Shown piece after piece: positions 1 to 6,758 of a DNA stretch of 14,079 nucleotides; the first letter of the stretch is position 1; every line of letters starts with the position of its first letter. The stretch is taken from assembly GCA_027325115.1 (NCBI GenBank), contig DAHWFG010000253.1, forward strand, positions 1 through 14,079, given 5' to 3'. The notes beneath the pieces were generated by a model. That model was not told where the DNA came from and did no database searches. It saw only the letters and a program-made list of their open reading frames with translations. Origin of the DNA: JAKBCQ01 sp021807585 (GTDB lineage Bacteria > Planctomycetota > Planctomycetia > Isosphaerales > Isosphaeraceae). The translations under genes and the position numbers were made by a program.

Positions 1-1
1 G

Positions 2-955
2 ACCTGGCTATTTTATGATCCTGCGATGCGAGAGCATGTTCCTCCCCTCGGCCATCCCGAGCGTCCCGAGCGAATCGAAGCGGTGATGAGCCTGCTTGAG
101 CGATCGGGTCAGGCGCGATCTTGCCGCCGCGGCGTCGTTCGCCCCGCGACCGATCTGGAGCTTTCTCGTGTGCACAACGCGCATTATCTCGATACGTTAG
201 GAGCATTCGAGGCCGGCGGAGGCGGATGGATCGAGGCCGACACGTGGGTTCGCGAGGGATCGATCCGCGCGGCGCGGCTCGCCGCGGGAAGCGCGATCGA
301 GGCCGTGCGCAGCGTCTTCTCGGGAGAATCCGAGCACGAGCGCCGCGCCTTTTGCGCGGTGCGTCCTCCAGGACATCATGCGCGTCCGTCCGACGCTATG
401 GGATTTTGTCTCTTCAACAACATCGCGGTCGCGGCCGCCGCGGCGATCGCCGAACGCGAAATCGAACGCGTGCTGATCGTCGATTGGGACGTGCATCACG
501 GCAACGGCACGCAAGAGATGTTTTATGACGATCACCGCGTCGGCTTTGTTTCGATTCATCGGTATCCGTTTTATCCGGGTTCAGGCGCCGCGGACGAAAC
601 GGGGACGGGCGACGGCCTCGGTTTCACGAGCAACGCCCCCCTCCCCTTTGGCGTACGCAAAACCGCGTATTTCGACGCGTATCGACGTGCGGTCGAAGCG
701 ATGGCGGATCGCGTTCGGCCCGAGCTCGTGTTGATCAGCGCCGGTTTCGACGCCCACTCCGCTGATCCGATCGGCGGTCTTGGGCTCGATATCGAAGATT
801 TTCAAGAGACGACCAGGCTAGTCGTCGAAATCGCAGAGACGCACGCTCAGGGAAGAATCGTGAGCATACTTGAGGGAGGATATCATGTGACGATCTTGGC
901 GGATTGCGTTTCGTCGCACCTCGAAGTGCTCGGCGTCGAAGCGCCGTTCCGCTGA
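2..955 (+). CDS. Histone deacetylase / AcuC-type deacetylase family protein (5' end cut by window edge)
   Basis: Zinc-dependent hydrolase of the arginase/deacetylase fold. The family removes acetyl groups from acetyl-lysine or acetylpolyamines; the substrate here cannot be told. Reading is open from base 2 (TWLFYDPAM...), so the Met codon at 26 is internal: the N-terminal family motif GHPERPERI starts only eight residues after it. The true start is probably one or a few codons outside the window. Counting from the Met at 26, visible motifs are RPPGHHA (113-119, the His-His charge relay), GFCLFNN (126-132), DWDVHHGNGT (153-162, zinc ligands Asp155 and His157), AGFDAH (239-244, third zinc ligand Asp242) and LEGGY (282-286, catalytic Tyr). 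All key residues are present and the length is normal for the family. It is followed after 28 bp by a tRNA gene on the opposite strand. Confidence 0.9.
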   Translation, partial: TWLFYDPAMREHVPPLGHPERPERIEAVMSLLERSGQARSCRRGVVRPATDLELSRVHNAHYLDTLGAFEAGGGGWIEADTWVREGSIRAARLAAGSAIEAVRSVFSGESEHERRAFCAVRPPGHHARPSDAMGFCLFNNIAVAAAAAIAEREIERVLIVDWDVHHGNGTQEMFYDDHRVGFVSIHRYPFYPGSGAADETGTGDGLGFTSNAPLPFGVRKTAYFDAYRRAVEAMADRVRPELVLISAGFDAHSADPIGGLGLDIEDFQETTRLVVEIAETHAQGRIVSILEGGYHVTILADCVSSHLEVLGVEAPFR

Positions 956-983
956 GGCTTCCTCCTCACACGGAACAAAATAT

Positions 984-1058
984 TGACCCCGACGGGATTT
1001 GAACCCGTGTTGCAGGATTGAAAATCCTGTGTCCTAGACCCGACTAGACGACGGGGCC
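984..1058 (-). tRNA. tRNA-Glu (anticodon UUC)
   Basis: Read on the minus strand the cloverleaf is complete. The acceptor stem GGCCCCG pairs with CGGGGTC with one G-U pair. The anticodon stem CAGGA/TCCTG encloses the loop TTTTCAA, giving anticodon TTC. The T arm contains GGTTCAAAT. The discriminator base is A (984), and CCA is not encoded. The GTCTAG and GGACAC elements are typical of bacterial tRNA-Glu. Confidence 0.97.
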
Positions 1059-1076
1059 TGCCGGTTAACGCGTGAT

Positions 1077-1105
1077 ACTGTAAACGAGCGACGTTGATTG
1101 GTCAA
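1077..1105 (-). promoter_or_regulatory. Sigma-70-type promoter of tRNA-Glu
   Basis: On the minus strand a -35 box TTGACC (1100-1105) and a -10 box TACAGT (1077-1082) are separated by exactly 17 bp. The -10 box ends 18 bp before the tRNA 5' end, which would leave a leader of roughly a dozen bases. Boxes and spacing are seen directly; promoter function is inferred. Confidence 0.65.
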
Positions 1106-1300
1106 GTCGAGCCGCTCCCGGGTTCGCGCGGATCGGTCTCGGTGTCCGCCGCGGCACATCGCGAGCGGCTGATCACGTCGGTACGTGTCGTGAATGATTC
1201 GCGATATTTCCCGCCTCTTGTGAGGTCGCCGCGAGTGCGTTACGCTCAAATCTACCCACCGAAACGGTCATCGAAAATCCAATGACGAGGTCGTGCGACG

Positions 1301-1858
1301 ATGTTGAAAATCTTGATCCTGACGGGTGACGCCGGCGAATCGCAAGAGATTTACTACGCGAAATATCGCCTCGAAGAAGAAGGCTGGACGGTACATATCG
1401 CGGCGCCGAACAAGCGGGTTTTTCATTCGGTCGTGCATGACTTCGAGCCCGGATACGACACGTACGTGGAACGACCCGGCTACCTCGTTTCCGCGGATCT
1501 CGGCATTGACGAGGTTGATCCCGTGAAGTACGACGCACTCGTTTTGCCGGGGGGTCGCGCTCCCGAATACCTGCGGAATCGACCCAAGGCGTTGGCGATT
1601 ACGCGTCATTTTGTCGAGAGCGGAAAGCCGATCGCCGCGAACTGTCATGGACCGCTGCTGGTCGCCGCGGCGGGAGGGGTGAAAGGAAAAACGCTGACGT
1701 GTTACGCCGACCTCGTGCTCGATATGGCCGCGGCGGGGGGGACGTACGTCAATCGCGACGTCGTCGTCGACGGAGCACTCGTGACTGTTCGAGGCTGGCC
1801 CGATAACGGTCCCTGGATGCGCGAGTTCGTCAAAATGCTTAAAACCAAAATCGCCTAA
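1301..1858 (+). CDS. DJ-1/PfpI family protein (class I glutamine amidotransferase-like)
   Basis: A 185-residue cytoplasmic protein of the DJ-1/PfpI superfamily, whose members act as glyoxalases or deglycases, chaperones or peptidases. Evidence is the N-terminal strand MLKILILTGD with acidic Glu13/Glu16 in the AGESQEIYYA segment, the DALVLPGG segment, and the nucleophile elbow AANCHGP with Cys115 followed by His116. The length is slightly above the typical 165-180 residues. A weak GAGG element lies about 15 nt before the ATG. It stands alone: the 242 bp upstream hold the promoter of the opposite-strand tRNA and no other gene I can support. The precise reaction cannot be assigned from sequence. 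Confidence 0.87.
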   Translation: MLKILILTGDAGESQEIYYAKYRLEEEGWTVHIAAPNKRVFHSVVHDFEPGYDTYVERPGYLVSADLGIDEVDPVKYDALVLPGGRAPEYLRNRPKALAITRHFVESGKPIAANCHGPLLVAAAGGVKGKTLTCYADLVLDMAAAGGTYVNRDVVVDGALVTVRGWPDNGPWMREFVKMLKTKIA

Positions 1859-1943
1859 AATGGTCCCTCATGTGATCAAGCATGCTCGCTAGGGATTCTC
1901 GCGATTTCGATTGATGTTCGATCAGAAAGGATCGGTCAGTTTC

Positions 1944-2975
1944 ATGCGCGCGCTTGTTTTAAACGAACCGTTGTCGATCGCCGCGGGAGAACGTCCCGAA
2001 CCAAACGCCGATCCAGGGCCGGGACGCGCGCTGATTCGAGTGCGCAGTATCGGCATCTGCGGGTCCGATTTGCATGCGTTCCGCGGTCATCATCCGTTCG
2101 TCACGTACCCGCGGGTTTTGGGCCATGAGCTCGGCTGCGAGGTGCTTGCGATCGCGCCCAACGATCGCGGCATCGCCGTGGGGGATCACGTTTGTGTCGA
2201 GCCGCTGCTCAATTGCGGAACGTGTTTTCCCTGTCGGCAAGGCCGATACAACTGTTGTGTGAACATCAAAGTATTGGGGATTCACACCGACGGCGGAATG
2301 ACCGAGCGGGTCGAGGTTCCCGTCGAGCGTTTGCACAAGTCCAAGATCGATCTCTCGTATGATGAATTGGCGTTGTGCGAGACGCTTTCAATCGGCGTAC
2401 AGGCGGTGAAACGGGGCTGCGTCGCTTCGGGTCAGAATGTCGTCGTGGTGGGAGCGGGTCCGATCGGTTTGGGGGCGATGATCGCCGCTCGGGCGAAAGG
2501 CGCCGAAGTTCTGGTGATCGATCCGATCGAGCTCAATCGGAAAACCGCACTCGATATGGGCGCCGACGCGGTCGTTGATCCGGCGAATGAGGATGTGATT
2601 AAGCGAGTGCAACAGTGGAGCCCGCGGGACGGCGGCGCGCACGTCGTGCTTGAAGCCGTCGGCTTGCCCGCGACGATTGCGCAGTCGGTTCAGTTCGCCG
2701 CGCCGACGGGCGCCGTCGTCGTGATCGGGATCTCCAAAGAGATCGTCCCGCTCACCTTTAGCGATTGGATGCGTAAGGAAGTTGCGCTCTTAACGACACG
2801 TAATAGTTGCGACGCGTTCCCGACGGTCCTCGCGTTGTTCGAGAATTATCGATCCGAGTTGGCGCGGATGGTGACGCATCATTTCACGCTCGACGAAGGC
2901 CCAAAGGTCTTCAACTGGCTGCATGAGTCTCGAGGCCGAGCGGGGGTGATCAAGGCGGTTTTGCATCAAGATTGA
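1944..2975 (+). CDS. Zinc-dependent medium-chain alcohol/polyol dehydrogenase (threonine/sorbitol dehydrogenase-like)
   Basis: A 343-residue MDR-superfamily oxidoreductase that probably oxidises a sugar alcohol, sugar acid or similar polyol with NAD+. The start at 1944 (MRALVL) was preferred over upstream in-frame codons at 1911/1914 because the family begins with this strand and an AAAGGA motif (1926-1931) precedes it. Catalytic-zinc residues are Cys39 (GICGSD) and His61-Glu62 (GHELG); Glu146 may be a further ligand. The structural-zinc lobe has Cys91, Cys94, Cys97 and Cys104 or Cys105. The Rossmann motif is VVGAGPIGLG (168-177), and Asp193 at the end of the second strand favours NAD over NADP. 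All key residues are intact. The exact substrate is unknown, and neighbours do not define a pathway. Confidence 0.92.
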   Translation: MRALVLNEPLSIAAGERPEPNADPGPGRALIRVRSIGICGSDLHAFRGHHPFVTYPRVLGHELGCEVLAIAPNDRGIAVGDHVCVEPLLNCGTCFPCRQGRYNCCVNIKVLGIHTDGGMTERVEVPVERLHKSKIDLSYDELALCETLSIGVQAVKRGCVASGQNVVVVGAGPIGLGAMIAARAKGAEVLVIDPIELNRKTALDMGADAVVDPANEDVIKRVQQWSPRDGGAHVVLEAVGLPATIAQSVQFAAPTGAVVVIGISKEIVPLTFSDWMRKEVALLTTRNSCDAFPTVLALFENYRSELARMVTHHFTLDEGPKVFNWLHESRGRAGVIKAVLHQD

Positions 2976-3162
2976 GCGAGCGACCGAACTCGTCATCGGC
3001 GATTGCCCTTCGGATTGCACCGCGATCCAAATGATCGCTCTTCAAAGTGAACGTCAGGATCGCGGCGATTGTCGGTGAAGTGTCGGCGTCGATCGAGAGC
3101 TCGCCGGGGGCCAAGAGCGACACGAGAGGTCGAGTCGGGTCGTCGGTTCGTTTGATCAACAA
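2950..3162 (-). CDS. Possible small gene or gene remnant, function unknown
   Basis: An open frame on the minus strand between the dehydrogenase and the tRNA-Pro promoter. Its composition looks coding: 46 of 70 codons end in G or C, and the product is balanced and hydrophobic/acidic rather than arginine-rich like the usual shadow frames, with a stretch PTRPLVSLLAPGELSIDADT. The frame stays open back to a TAG at 3184-3186, so any start must lie within a few codons. Only TTG codons (3162, 3159) are available and no Shine-Dalgarno is visible. The 3' end overlaps the dehydrogenase stop by 26 bp, tail to tail. It may be a real 70-residue protein with a TTG start, or the C-terminal remnant of a decayed gene. 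I recognise no family. Confidence 0.33.
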   Translation of the reverse strand: MLIKRTDDPTRPLVSLLAPGELSIDADTSPTIAAILTFTLKSDHLDRGAIRRAIADDEFGRSLNLDAKPP

Positions 3163-3205
3163 ACAGAGATCGACATATCGGTGCTAGTGGAATTTCAGGT
3201 TTCGC

Positions 3206-3235
3206 TTGACCCGAACCGCGTGTGCGACTTAGTAT
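3206..3235 (+). promoter_or_regulatory. Sigma-70-type promoter of tRNA-Pro
   Basis: A -35 box TTGACC (3206-3211) and a -10 box TAGTAT (3230-3235) are separated by 18 bp. The tRNA starts 21 bp after the -10 box. Read-through could also serve rpiA, which begins 53 bp after the tRNA, and no other promoter for rpiA stands out. Confidence 0.6.
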
Positions 3236-3256
3236 GACGCCGCGAGCGAGCGAACG

Positions 3257-3331
3257 CGGGGCGTAGCGCAGTTTGGTTAGCGCGCCTGCCTTGGGAGCAG
3301 GAGGTCACCAGTTCGAATCTGGTCGCCCCGA
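3257..3331 (+). tRNA. tRNA-Pro (anticodon UGG)
   Basis: Full cloverleaf. The acceptor stem CGGGGCG pairs perfectly with CGCCCCG (3324-3330); the C1-G72 pair is characteristic of bacterial tRNA-Pro. The anticodon stem CCTGC/GCAGG encloses CTTGGGA, giving anticodon TGG with G37. The T arm carries GTTCGAATC. The discriminator is A (3331), and CCA is not encoded. Confidence 0.97.
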
Positions 3332-3384
3332 TTGAAATAACGCCTTGATCTCATCCAGCAAGCACGACACCGGAACGAATAGCC

Positions 3385-4113
3385 ATGGCGTCTGTGGATT
3401 CGTCTCAAGCCGAAGCGGCTCGGTTCGCCGCATCGTTAATCGAGAGCGGCATGACGATCGGACTTGGGAGCGGCTCGACCGCGGAACTTTTCGTCCGTCG
3501 CCTCGCCGAGCGAATCCACGACGAAAACCTCCGAATCGTCGGCGTTTCCACGAGCGTATCGACCTCCGAACTGGCTAGCTCGCTGGGAATAACGCTCGCC
3601 GAATTGGATGATGTCGCCGAGCTTGATCTCGATATCGACGGAGCGGATGAGGTCGACCCCCAATTTCAAATGATCAAGGGGAGGGGGGGGAAGCTGCTTC
3701 GGGAGAAGATCGTCGCCGCAGCGGCTCGGCAAAGGATGATCGTCGTCACCGAAGCGAAGCGGGTCGATCGGCTCGGGCGTCATTTTCCAGTCCCCGTCGA
3801 GGTGAGTTCGTTCGGCATCTCACACACCGAACGCGCTCTTCAAGCATTAGGCGCTCAAACGAGCATTCGAACCGATGCCGATGGATCGATCGTCGTCACC
3901 GACGGCGGCAACCGAATCGTCGATTGCCGTTTCGTATCGATCGACGATCCGTTGAATCTGGATATTCAATTGCACCGCGTTCCGGGGGTTCTTGAGACGG
4001 GGATTTTCGTCGGCCTGTGCGATATCTTGATCGTCGGGAAGCGGAACGACGTCGTTCGAATCGACAACCCGGCGTCGAAACCCCCGATTGCGTTCCACGT
4101 GAAACGGTCGTAA
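3385..4113 (+). CDS. rpiA: Ribose-5-phosphate isomerase A
   Basis: Interconverts ribose-5-phosphate and ribulose-5-phosphate in the non-oxidative pentose phosphate pathway, in the cytoplasm. At 242 residues it is slightly longer than the usual 220-230. Motifs are GLGSGST (26-32, phosphate loop), DIDGADEVD (83-91, with Asp85 and Asp88), KGRGGKLLREK (98-108, with Lys98 and catalytic Glu107) and VTDGGN (171-176, commonly TDNGN). The ATG at 3385 places the first helix correctly; the ribosome site is weak (GGAA). The C-terminal residues FHVKR are encoded by a parS-like palindrome that lies inside the gene, so part of this tail may reflect selection on the DNA site. It lies 53 bp after tRNA-Pro and is convergent with deoC. 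Confidence 0.97.
   Translation: MASVDSSQAEAARFAASLIESGMTIGLGSGSTAELFVRRLAERIHDENLRIVGVSTSVSTSELASSLGITLAELDDVAELDLDIDGADEVDPQFQMIKGRGGKLLREKIVAAAARQRMIVVTEAKRVDRLGRHFPVPVEVSSFGISHTERALQALGAQTSIRTDADGSIVVTDGGNRIVDCRFVSIDDPLNLDIQLHRVPGVLETGIFVGLCDILIVGKRNDVVRIDNPASKPPIAFHVKRS
4091..4106. promoter_or_regulatory. parS centromere site 1 (inside the rpiA 3' end)
   Basis: CGTTCCACGTGAAACG matches the core of the bacterial parS consensus, GTTNCACGTGAAAC, at every defined position. Only the outermost bases differ from the 16-bp consensus TGTTNCACGTGAAACA. It overlaps the last rpiA codons (FHVKR). Expected to be a ParB loading site for the ParB encoded at 9288-10184. Confidence 0.85.
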
Positions 4114-4169
4114 CCGACAATTGCAAACCGAGCGAGCGCAACAACGCCGGGCTCTTTACCTCCGTACTT

Positions 4170-4187
4170 GCGTTTCACGTGAAACGC
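4170..4187. promoter_or_regulatory. parS centromere site 2
   Basis: GCGTTTCACGTGAAACGC is a perfect 18-bp palindrome carrying the full GTTTCACGTGAAAC parS core. Its centre is 80 bp from the centre of site 1. It lies in non-coding DNA between rpiA and deoC. Confidence 0.92.
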
Positions 4188-4231
4188 AGGCGGCGGAGAT
4201 CGTCGAACGTCTCACGATCCGACATGCAAAC

Positions 4232-4247
4232 TGTTTCACGTGAAACG
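4232..4247. promoter_or_regulatory. parS centromere site 3
   Basis: TGTTTCACGTGAAACG matches TGTTTCACGTGAAACA at 15 of 16 positions, the best match in the window. Its centre is 61 bp from that of site 2. Confidence 0.93.
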
Positions 4248-4263
4248 CATTTCACCTGAAACG
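4248..4263. promoter_or_regulatory. Degenerate parS-like site 4
   Basis: CATTTCACCTGAAACG matches the parS consensus at 12 of 16 positions. The central CACGTG is broken to CACCTG. It abuts site 3 with no gap, so the two centres are 16 bp apart. It could be a weak secondary ParB site or a decayed copy. Confidence 0.5.
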
Positions 4264-4303
4264 GCTTCTCTTGTGATAATCGTTTAAAGCGTTGGGTTCG
4301 TGG

Positions 4304-5086
4304 TCAATAACCCCCCGGTTCGGTTCGGCTTTTGTTTTGTGGTTGCGATTCTTGCGCGATCAGGATCGAGGCGCGGGCGGGGTCGAGACGAGCGCGGAGC
4401 GAGTCGAGGATCTCGGCGGTTCGGCTCGCTCCGATCCGATCACAACCGAGTTCGATCACCGCGAGAGCAGCCGAGAGATCGCGAATTCCCCCCGCCGCCT
4501 TGAGCTTCACCCAAGAAGGTGATGATCGACGCATCAGTTTAAGATCTTCAAACGTCGCCCCTCCCGAACCGTAACCCGTCGAAGTTTTGACGTAATCCGC
4601 CCGCGTCTCGCCGCAAATCTCGCAGAGGCGTATCTTATGCTCGTCGCCGAGATAACAATTCTCGAAGATCACCTTGACGATCGCCCCGCGATCATGTGCA
4701 TACTTGACGATTGATGCGATTTCGTCGTGCACGGGTTTCCAATCGCCCGCGATCGCCCGGCCGATGTTGATCACCATATCGAGCTCGGTCGCGCCGTCGG
4801 CGCACGCCTTCTCGGCCTCGAACAATTTGACCGAAGTCTCATGCCCCCCGTGAGGAAAGCCGATCGTCGTGCCGACCGCGACGTTCGTCCCTTTGAGGAT
4901 CCGACCCGCGAGCTTCACCGCGTACGGCTTGATGCAGACGCTCGCGACTTCGTACCGCGCCGCGAGTTCGCATCCCGCGATCAGCTCGGCTTCGGTCAGC
5001 GTCGGACCAAGTAGCGAATGATCGATCCTCCGAGCCACGGTTTCGTATGTCAATTCAACCGATTCCAAGTCAATTTGATTCGTCAT
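4304..5086 (-). CDS. deoC: Deoxyribose-phosphate aldolase
   Basis: Class I aldolase that cleaves 2-deoxyribose-5-phosphate to glyceraldehyde-3-phosphate and acetaldehyde in deoxynucleoside catabolism. The start is the ATG at 5086, with AAAGGA seven bases upstream, rather than the TTG at 5101; this gives 260 residues. Visible motifs are DHSLLGPT (22-29), GTTIGFPHGG (72-81), ELDMVINIG (101-109, with Asp103), YVKTSTGYG (165-173, Schiff-base Lys167) and KAAGGIRD (196-203, with the second lysine, Lys196). All catalytic residues are present. The last ~20 residues are a polar tail beyond the barrel. It lies downstream of the membrane-protein gene in the same direction, 161 bp apart, and convergent with rpiA across the parS cluster. 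Confidence 0.97.
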   Translation of the reverse strand: MTNQIDLESVELTYETVARRIDHSLLGPTLTEAELIAGCELAARYEVASVCIKPYAVKLAGRILKGTNVAVGTTIGFPHGGHETSVKLFEAEKACADGATELDMVINIGRAIAGDWKPVHDEIASIVKYAHDRGAIVKVIFENCYLGDEHKIRLCEICGETRADYVKTSTGYGSGGATFEDLKLMRRSSPSWVKLKAAGGIRDLSAALAVIELGCDRIGASRTAEILDSLRARLDPARASILIAQESQPQNKSRTEPGGY

Positions 5087-5117
5087 AAGTGTTCCTTTCA
5101 AGGCGTGCGCGATCGAG

Positions 5118-5123
5118 ATTGTA
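5118..5123 (-). promoter_or_regulatory. Possible -10 box of deoC
   Basis: TACAAT on the minus strand matches TATAAT at five of six positions and would place the transcript start about 25 nt before the deoC ATG. No convincing -35 box is visible at 16-18 bp, so the site is tentative. Confidence 0.3.
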
Positions 5124-5247
5124 GGCGGTGGAACGGAACGGCCGTTCGCTTCGTTTCGTCGTGAATCGTCGGCCGGCGGTTGGTAAATGATACCGATCAG
5201 ATTTCTTGTTCACATCCATAAGCGATCCGAAGTTGCGGTTGTTCGAT

Positions 5248-6558
5248 TCAGCGGGTTTCGGCGAGGACGAGCTTGTTCGATTGTGTACGCGAAGCGATCG
5301 GGATCGGGCGTTTGGGTATCAAATGGGGTCGAAAAACGATCAAGAGAACGAGCGGCAGGTAAAGCATCAAGAGCGTCCCCCCCGCGTCGAGATACCAAAA
5401 TTGACTTGCGATGAGGAGGCTCGCCGAGAGCGCGATCATCTCTCCTAATTCCTTCCGCGCGGGGAGGAAGAGCGTGAGGACGACGAACGCAACATACGCG
5501 ATCAGCACGGGGAGGCGGTAACTGGGGTCGATTTCGGTCCAAAAGCTTCCCGAAGGGGAACCGACAATCTGATGAAGCTCGACCGTCCCGAGGGTGATGC
5601 GTAAGCCCGCTTCGGTCAGATTGCGCGCCCCGAGCGCCCGCGCCCAGATCGCGATGTCGGGAATTATACGTGAGATTGCGACACATCCAAACACGACAGA
5701 AAGCGAAACGATCAAGAACGCGCGGATTCCGCGATTCCAATAAAACCGCGCCCACAGCGGCAAGAGCCCGAGACACGCGGGAATCCAGCCTCCCGCCAAA
5801 CCCAACAACAAGCCGACGACGATCGGCCGTTGGTAAAAGACGAACGCTCCCACGATCAGAGCCGAGGAGATCAATTGACCGCTGTCGACGATCGCGATGC
5901 GCGTGTAGGGCAAAATCATATAACACGCGGCGCACGCCAAGCCCGCGATTGGTCGTTCGAAATGACGTCGGCAAATGACGATTAACCCCGCGATCAATGC
6001 GAGGTGAGCCGTCATCGCGAGAACGCGCGAAAGGATCACCTGAGGCGTGCTTCGCCTTAACGACGGGGGCAGGGGGGCGGCCTTGAGGACGCGAGCGGGG
6101 AGATCGCTCGTCGTCTTGGTAGAGCGTCTCGACAGTCCTTGGGGATCGGCCTTCTCGCCCGGGTCGGCGGGATTTCGCGCCATTCCCATTTGTCGAGGAA
6201 GTTGAATCGTTTCGGCGAGCAATAACCCCAAAACCCCCGTCATCAAACAGATCAACCCCGCCGCGTTTAAATTCGGCTCGAGCAAGGGGCGTCGCGTCAG
6301 TCCCAGATCGACGATGCAGCGGAGCAGGATCAGAGTCGTTCCCCCCAGGAGCCAAACGAATGCGAATCTCGAATGCGCCGAGCCCGCGCCGACGAGAGCC
6401 AACAATCCGGGAGCGGGTGCGAATAAGAGCATCAGATCGAGGTTACGGATGCTCCAGATCCGGTGGAATTTGAAGAAGAGCGCGACGCACGAAAGGAACG
6501 TCACGAACAGCCACGTTTGCGGCCCGAGCCCGAGATCGGCGACCAGCGATCCGCTCAC
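5248..6558 (-). CDS. Polytopic membrane protein, function unknown
   Basis: A 436-residue integral membrane protein with about twelve hydrophobic segments, near residues 14-31, 41-58, 65-86, 97-117, 178-196, 203-220, 228-242, 245-270, 279-297, 348-367, 374-389 and 393-410. A polar loop (about 120-175) rich in Arg, Pro and Ser follows the fourth segment. The layout loosely recalls integral-membrane glycosyltransferases of planctomycetes, but no catalytic signature can be pointed to, so no function is assigned. The start is GTG (6558) with GAGGT about 4 nt upstream. It sits between rnc (196 bp upstream) and deoC (161 bp downstream), all in one direction, but the gaps are too wide to prove an operon. 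Confidence 0.85.
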   Translation of the reverse strand: MSGSLVADLGLGPQTWLFVTFLSCVALFFKFHRIWSIRNLDLMLLFAPAPGLLALVGAGSAHSRFAFVWLLGGTTLILLRCIVDLGLTRRPLLEPNLNAAGLICLMTGVLGLLLAETIQLPRQMGMARNPADPGEKADPQGLSRRSTKTTSDLPARVLKAAPLPPSLRRSTPQVILSRVLAMTAHLALIAGLIVICRRHFERPIAGLACAACYMILPYTRIAIVDSGQLISSALIVGAFVFYQRPIVVGLLLGLAGGWIPACLGLLPLWARFYWNRGIRAFLIVSLSVVFGCVAISRIIPDIAIWARALGARNLTEAGLRITLGTVELHQIVGSPSGSFWTEIDPSYRLPVLIAYVAFVVLTLFLPARKELGEMIALSASLLIASQFWYLDAGGTLLMLYLPLVLLIVFRPHLIPKRPIPIASRTQSNKLVLAETR

Positions 6559-6740
6559 TTCGACCTCAATTCGATCGCGTCACGACGGGGGACGATCGGT
6601 CGAAGCCGAGTCCCACCGAATGATGAAAAATCGATCATGGAATCGATTGAGTAATCCCACATCATTGATGAATTCCATTGGCGTTATGAGTTCGGGTCGG
6701 ACGCGACGATCGGAGGGGGATCGAACAGATCAGGGGCCGC

Positions 6741-6758
6741 TTGAACCGCGCGGTTCAA
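6741..6758. promoter_or_regulatory. Perfect 18-bp palindrome at the rnc stop codon
   Basis: TTGAACCGCGCGGTTCAA is a perfect inverted repeat (9+9) that includes the TGA stop of rnc. No T-run follows on either strand, so it is not a standard intrinsic terminator. It may be a protein-binding operator or an RNA hairpin with a CGCG loop. Confidence 0.35.

Noticed and set aside
240..250. Another CACGTG hexamer, inside the deacetylase gene
   Set aside because: Flanks do not match the GTTNCACGTGAAAC parS core.
1059..1300. Open frames on both strands between tRNA-Glu and the DJ-1/PfpI gene
   Set aside because: Arginine-rich, no ribosome sites, and they cover the tRNA promoter.
4264..4303. Possible DnaA box near the parS cluster (TGTGATAA)
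   Set aside because: One base short of the TGTGNATAA pattern and not repeated, so there is no support for an origin here.
5087..5101. Upstream TTG start for deoC
   Set aside because: The AAAGGA ribosome site would lie inside the coding sequence; it is ideally spaced for the ATG at 5086.
5210..6355. Long minus-strand open frame of 381 codons over the membrane-protein gene
   Set aside because: Arginine-rich shadow of the gene at 5248-6558, which has membrane segments, a ribosome site and a sensible start.
6555..6678. Two short minus-strand frames (32 and 35 codons) ahead of the membrane-protein gene, the second overlapping its GTG start
   Set aside because: No ribosome site and no protein-like pattern strong enough; the two overlap each other, so at most one could be real.
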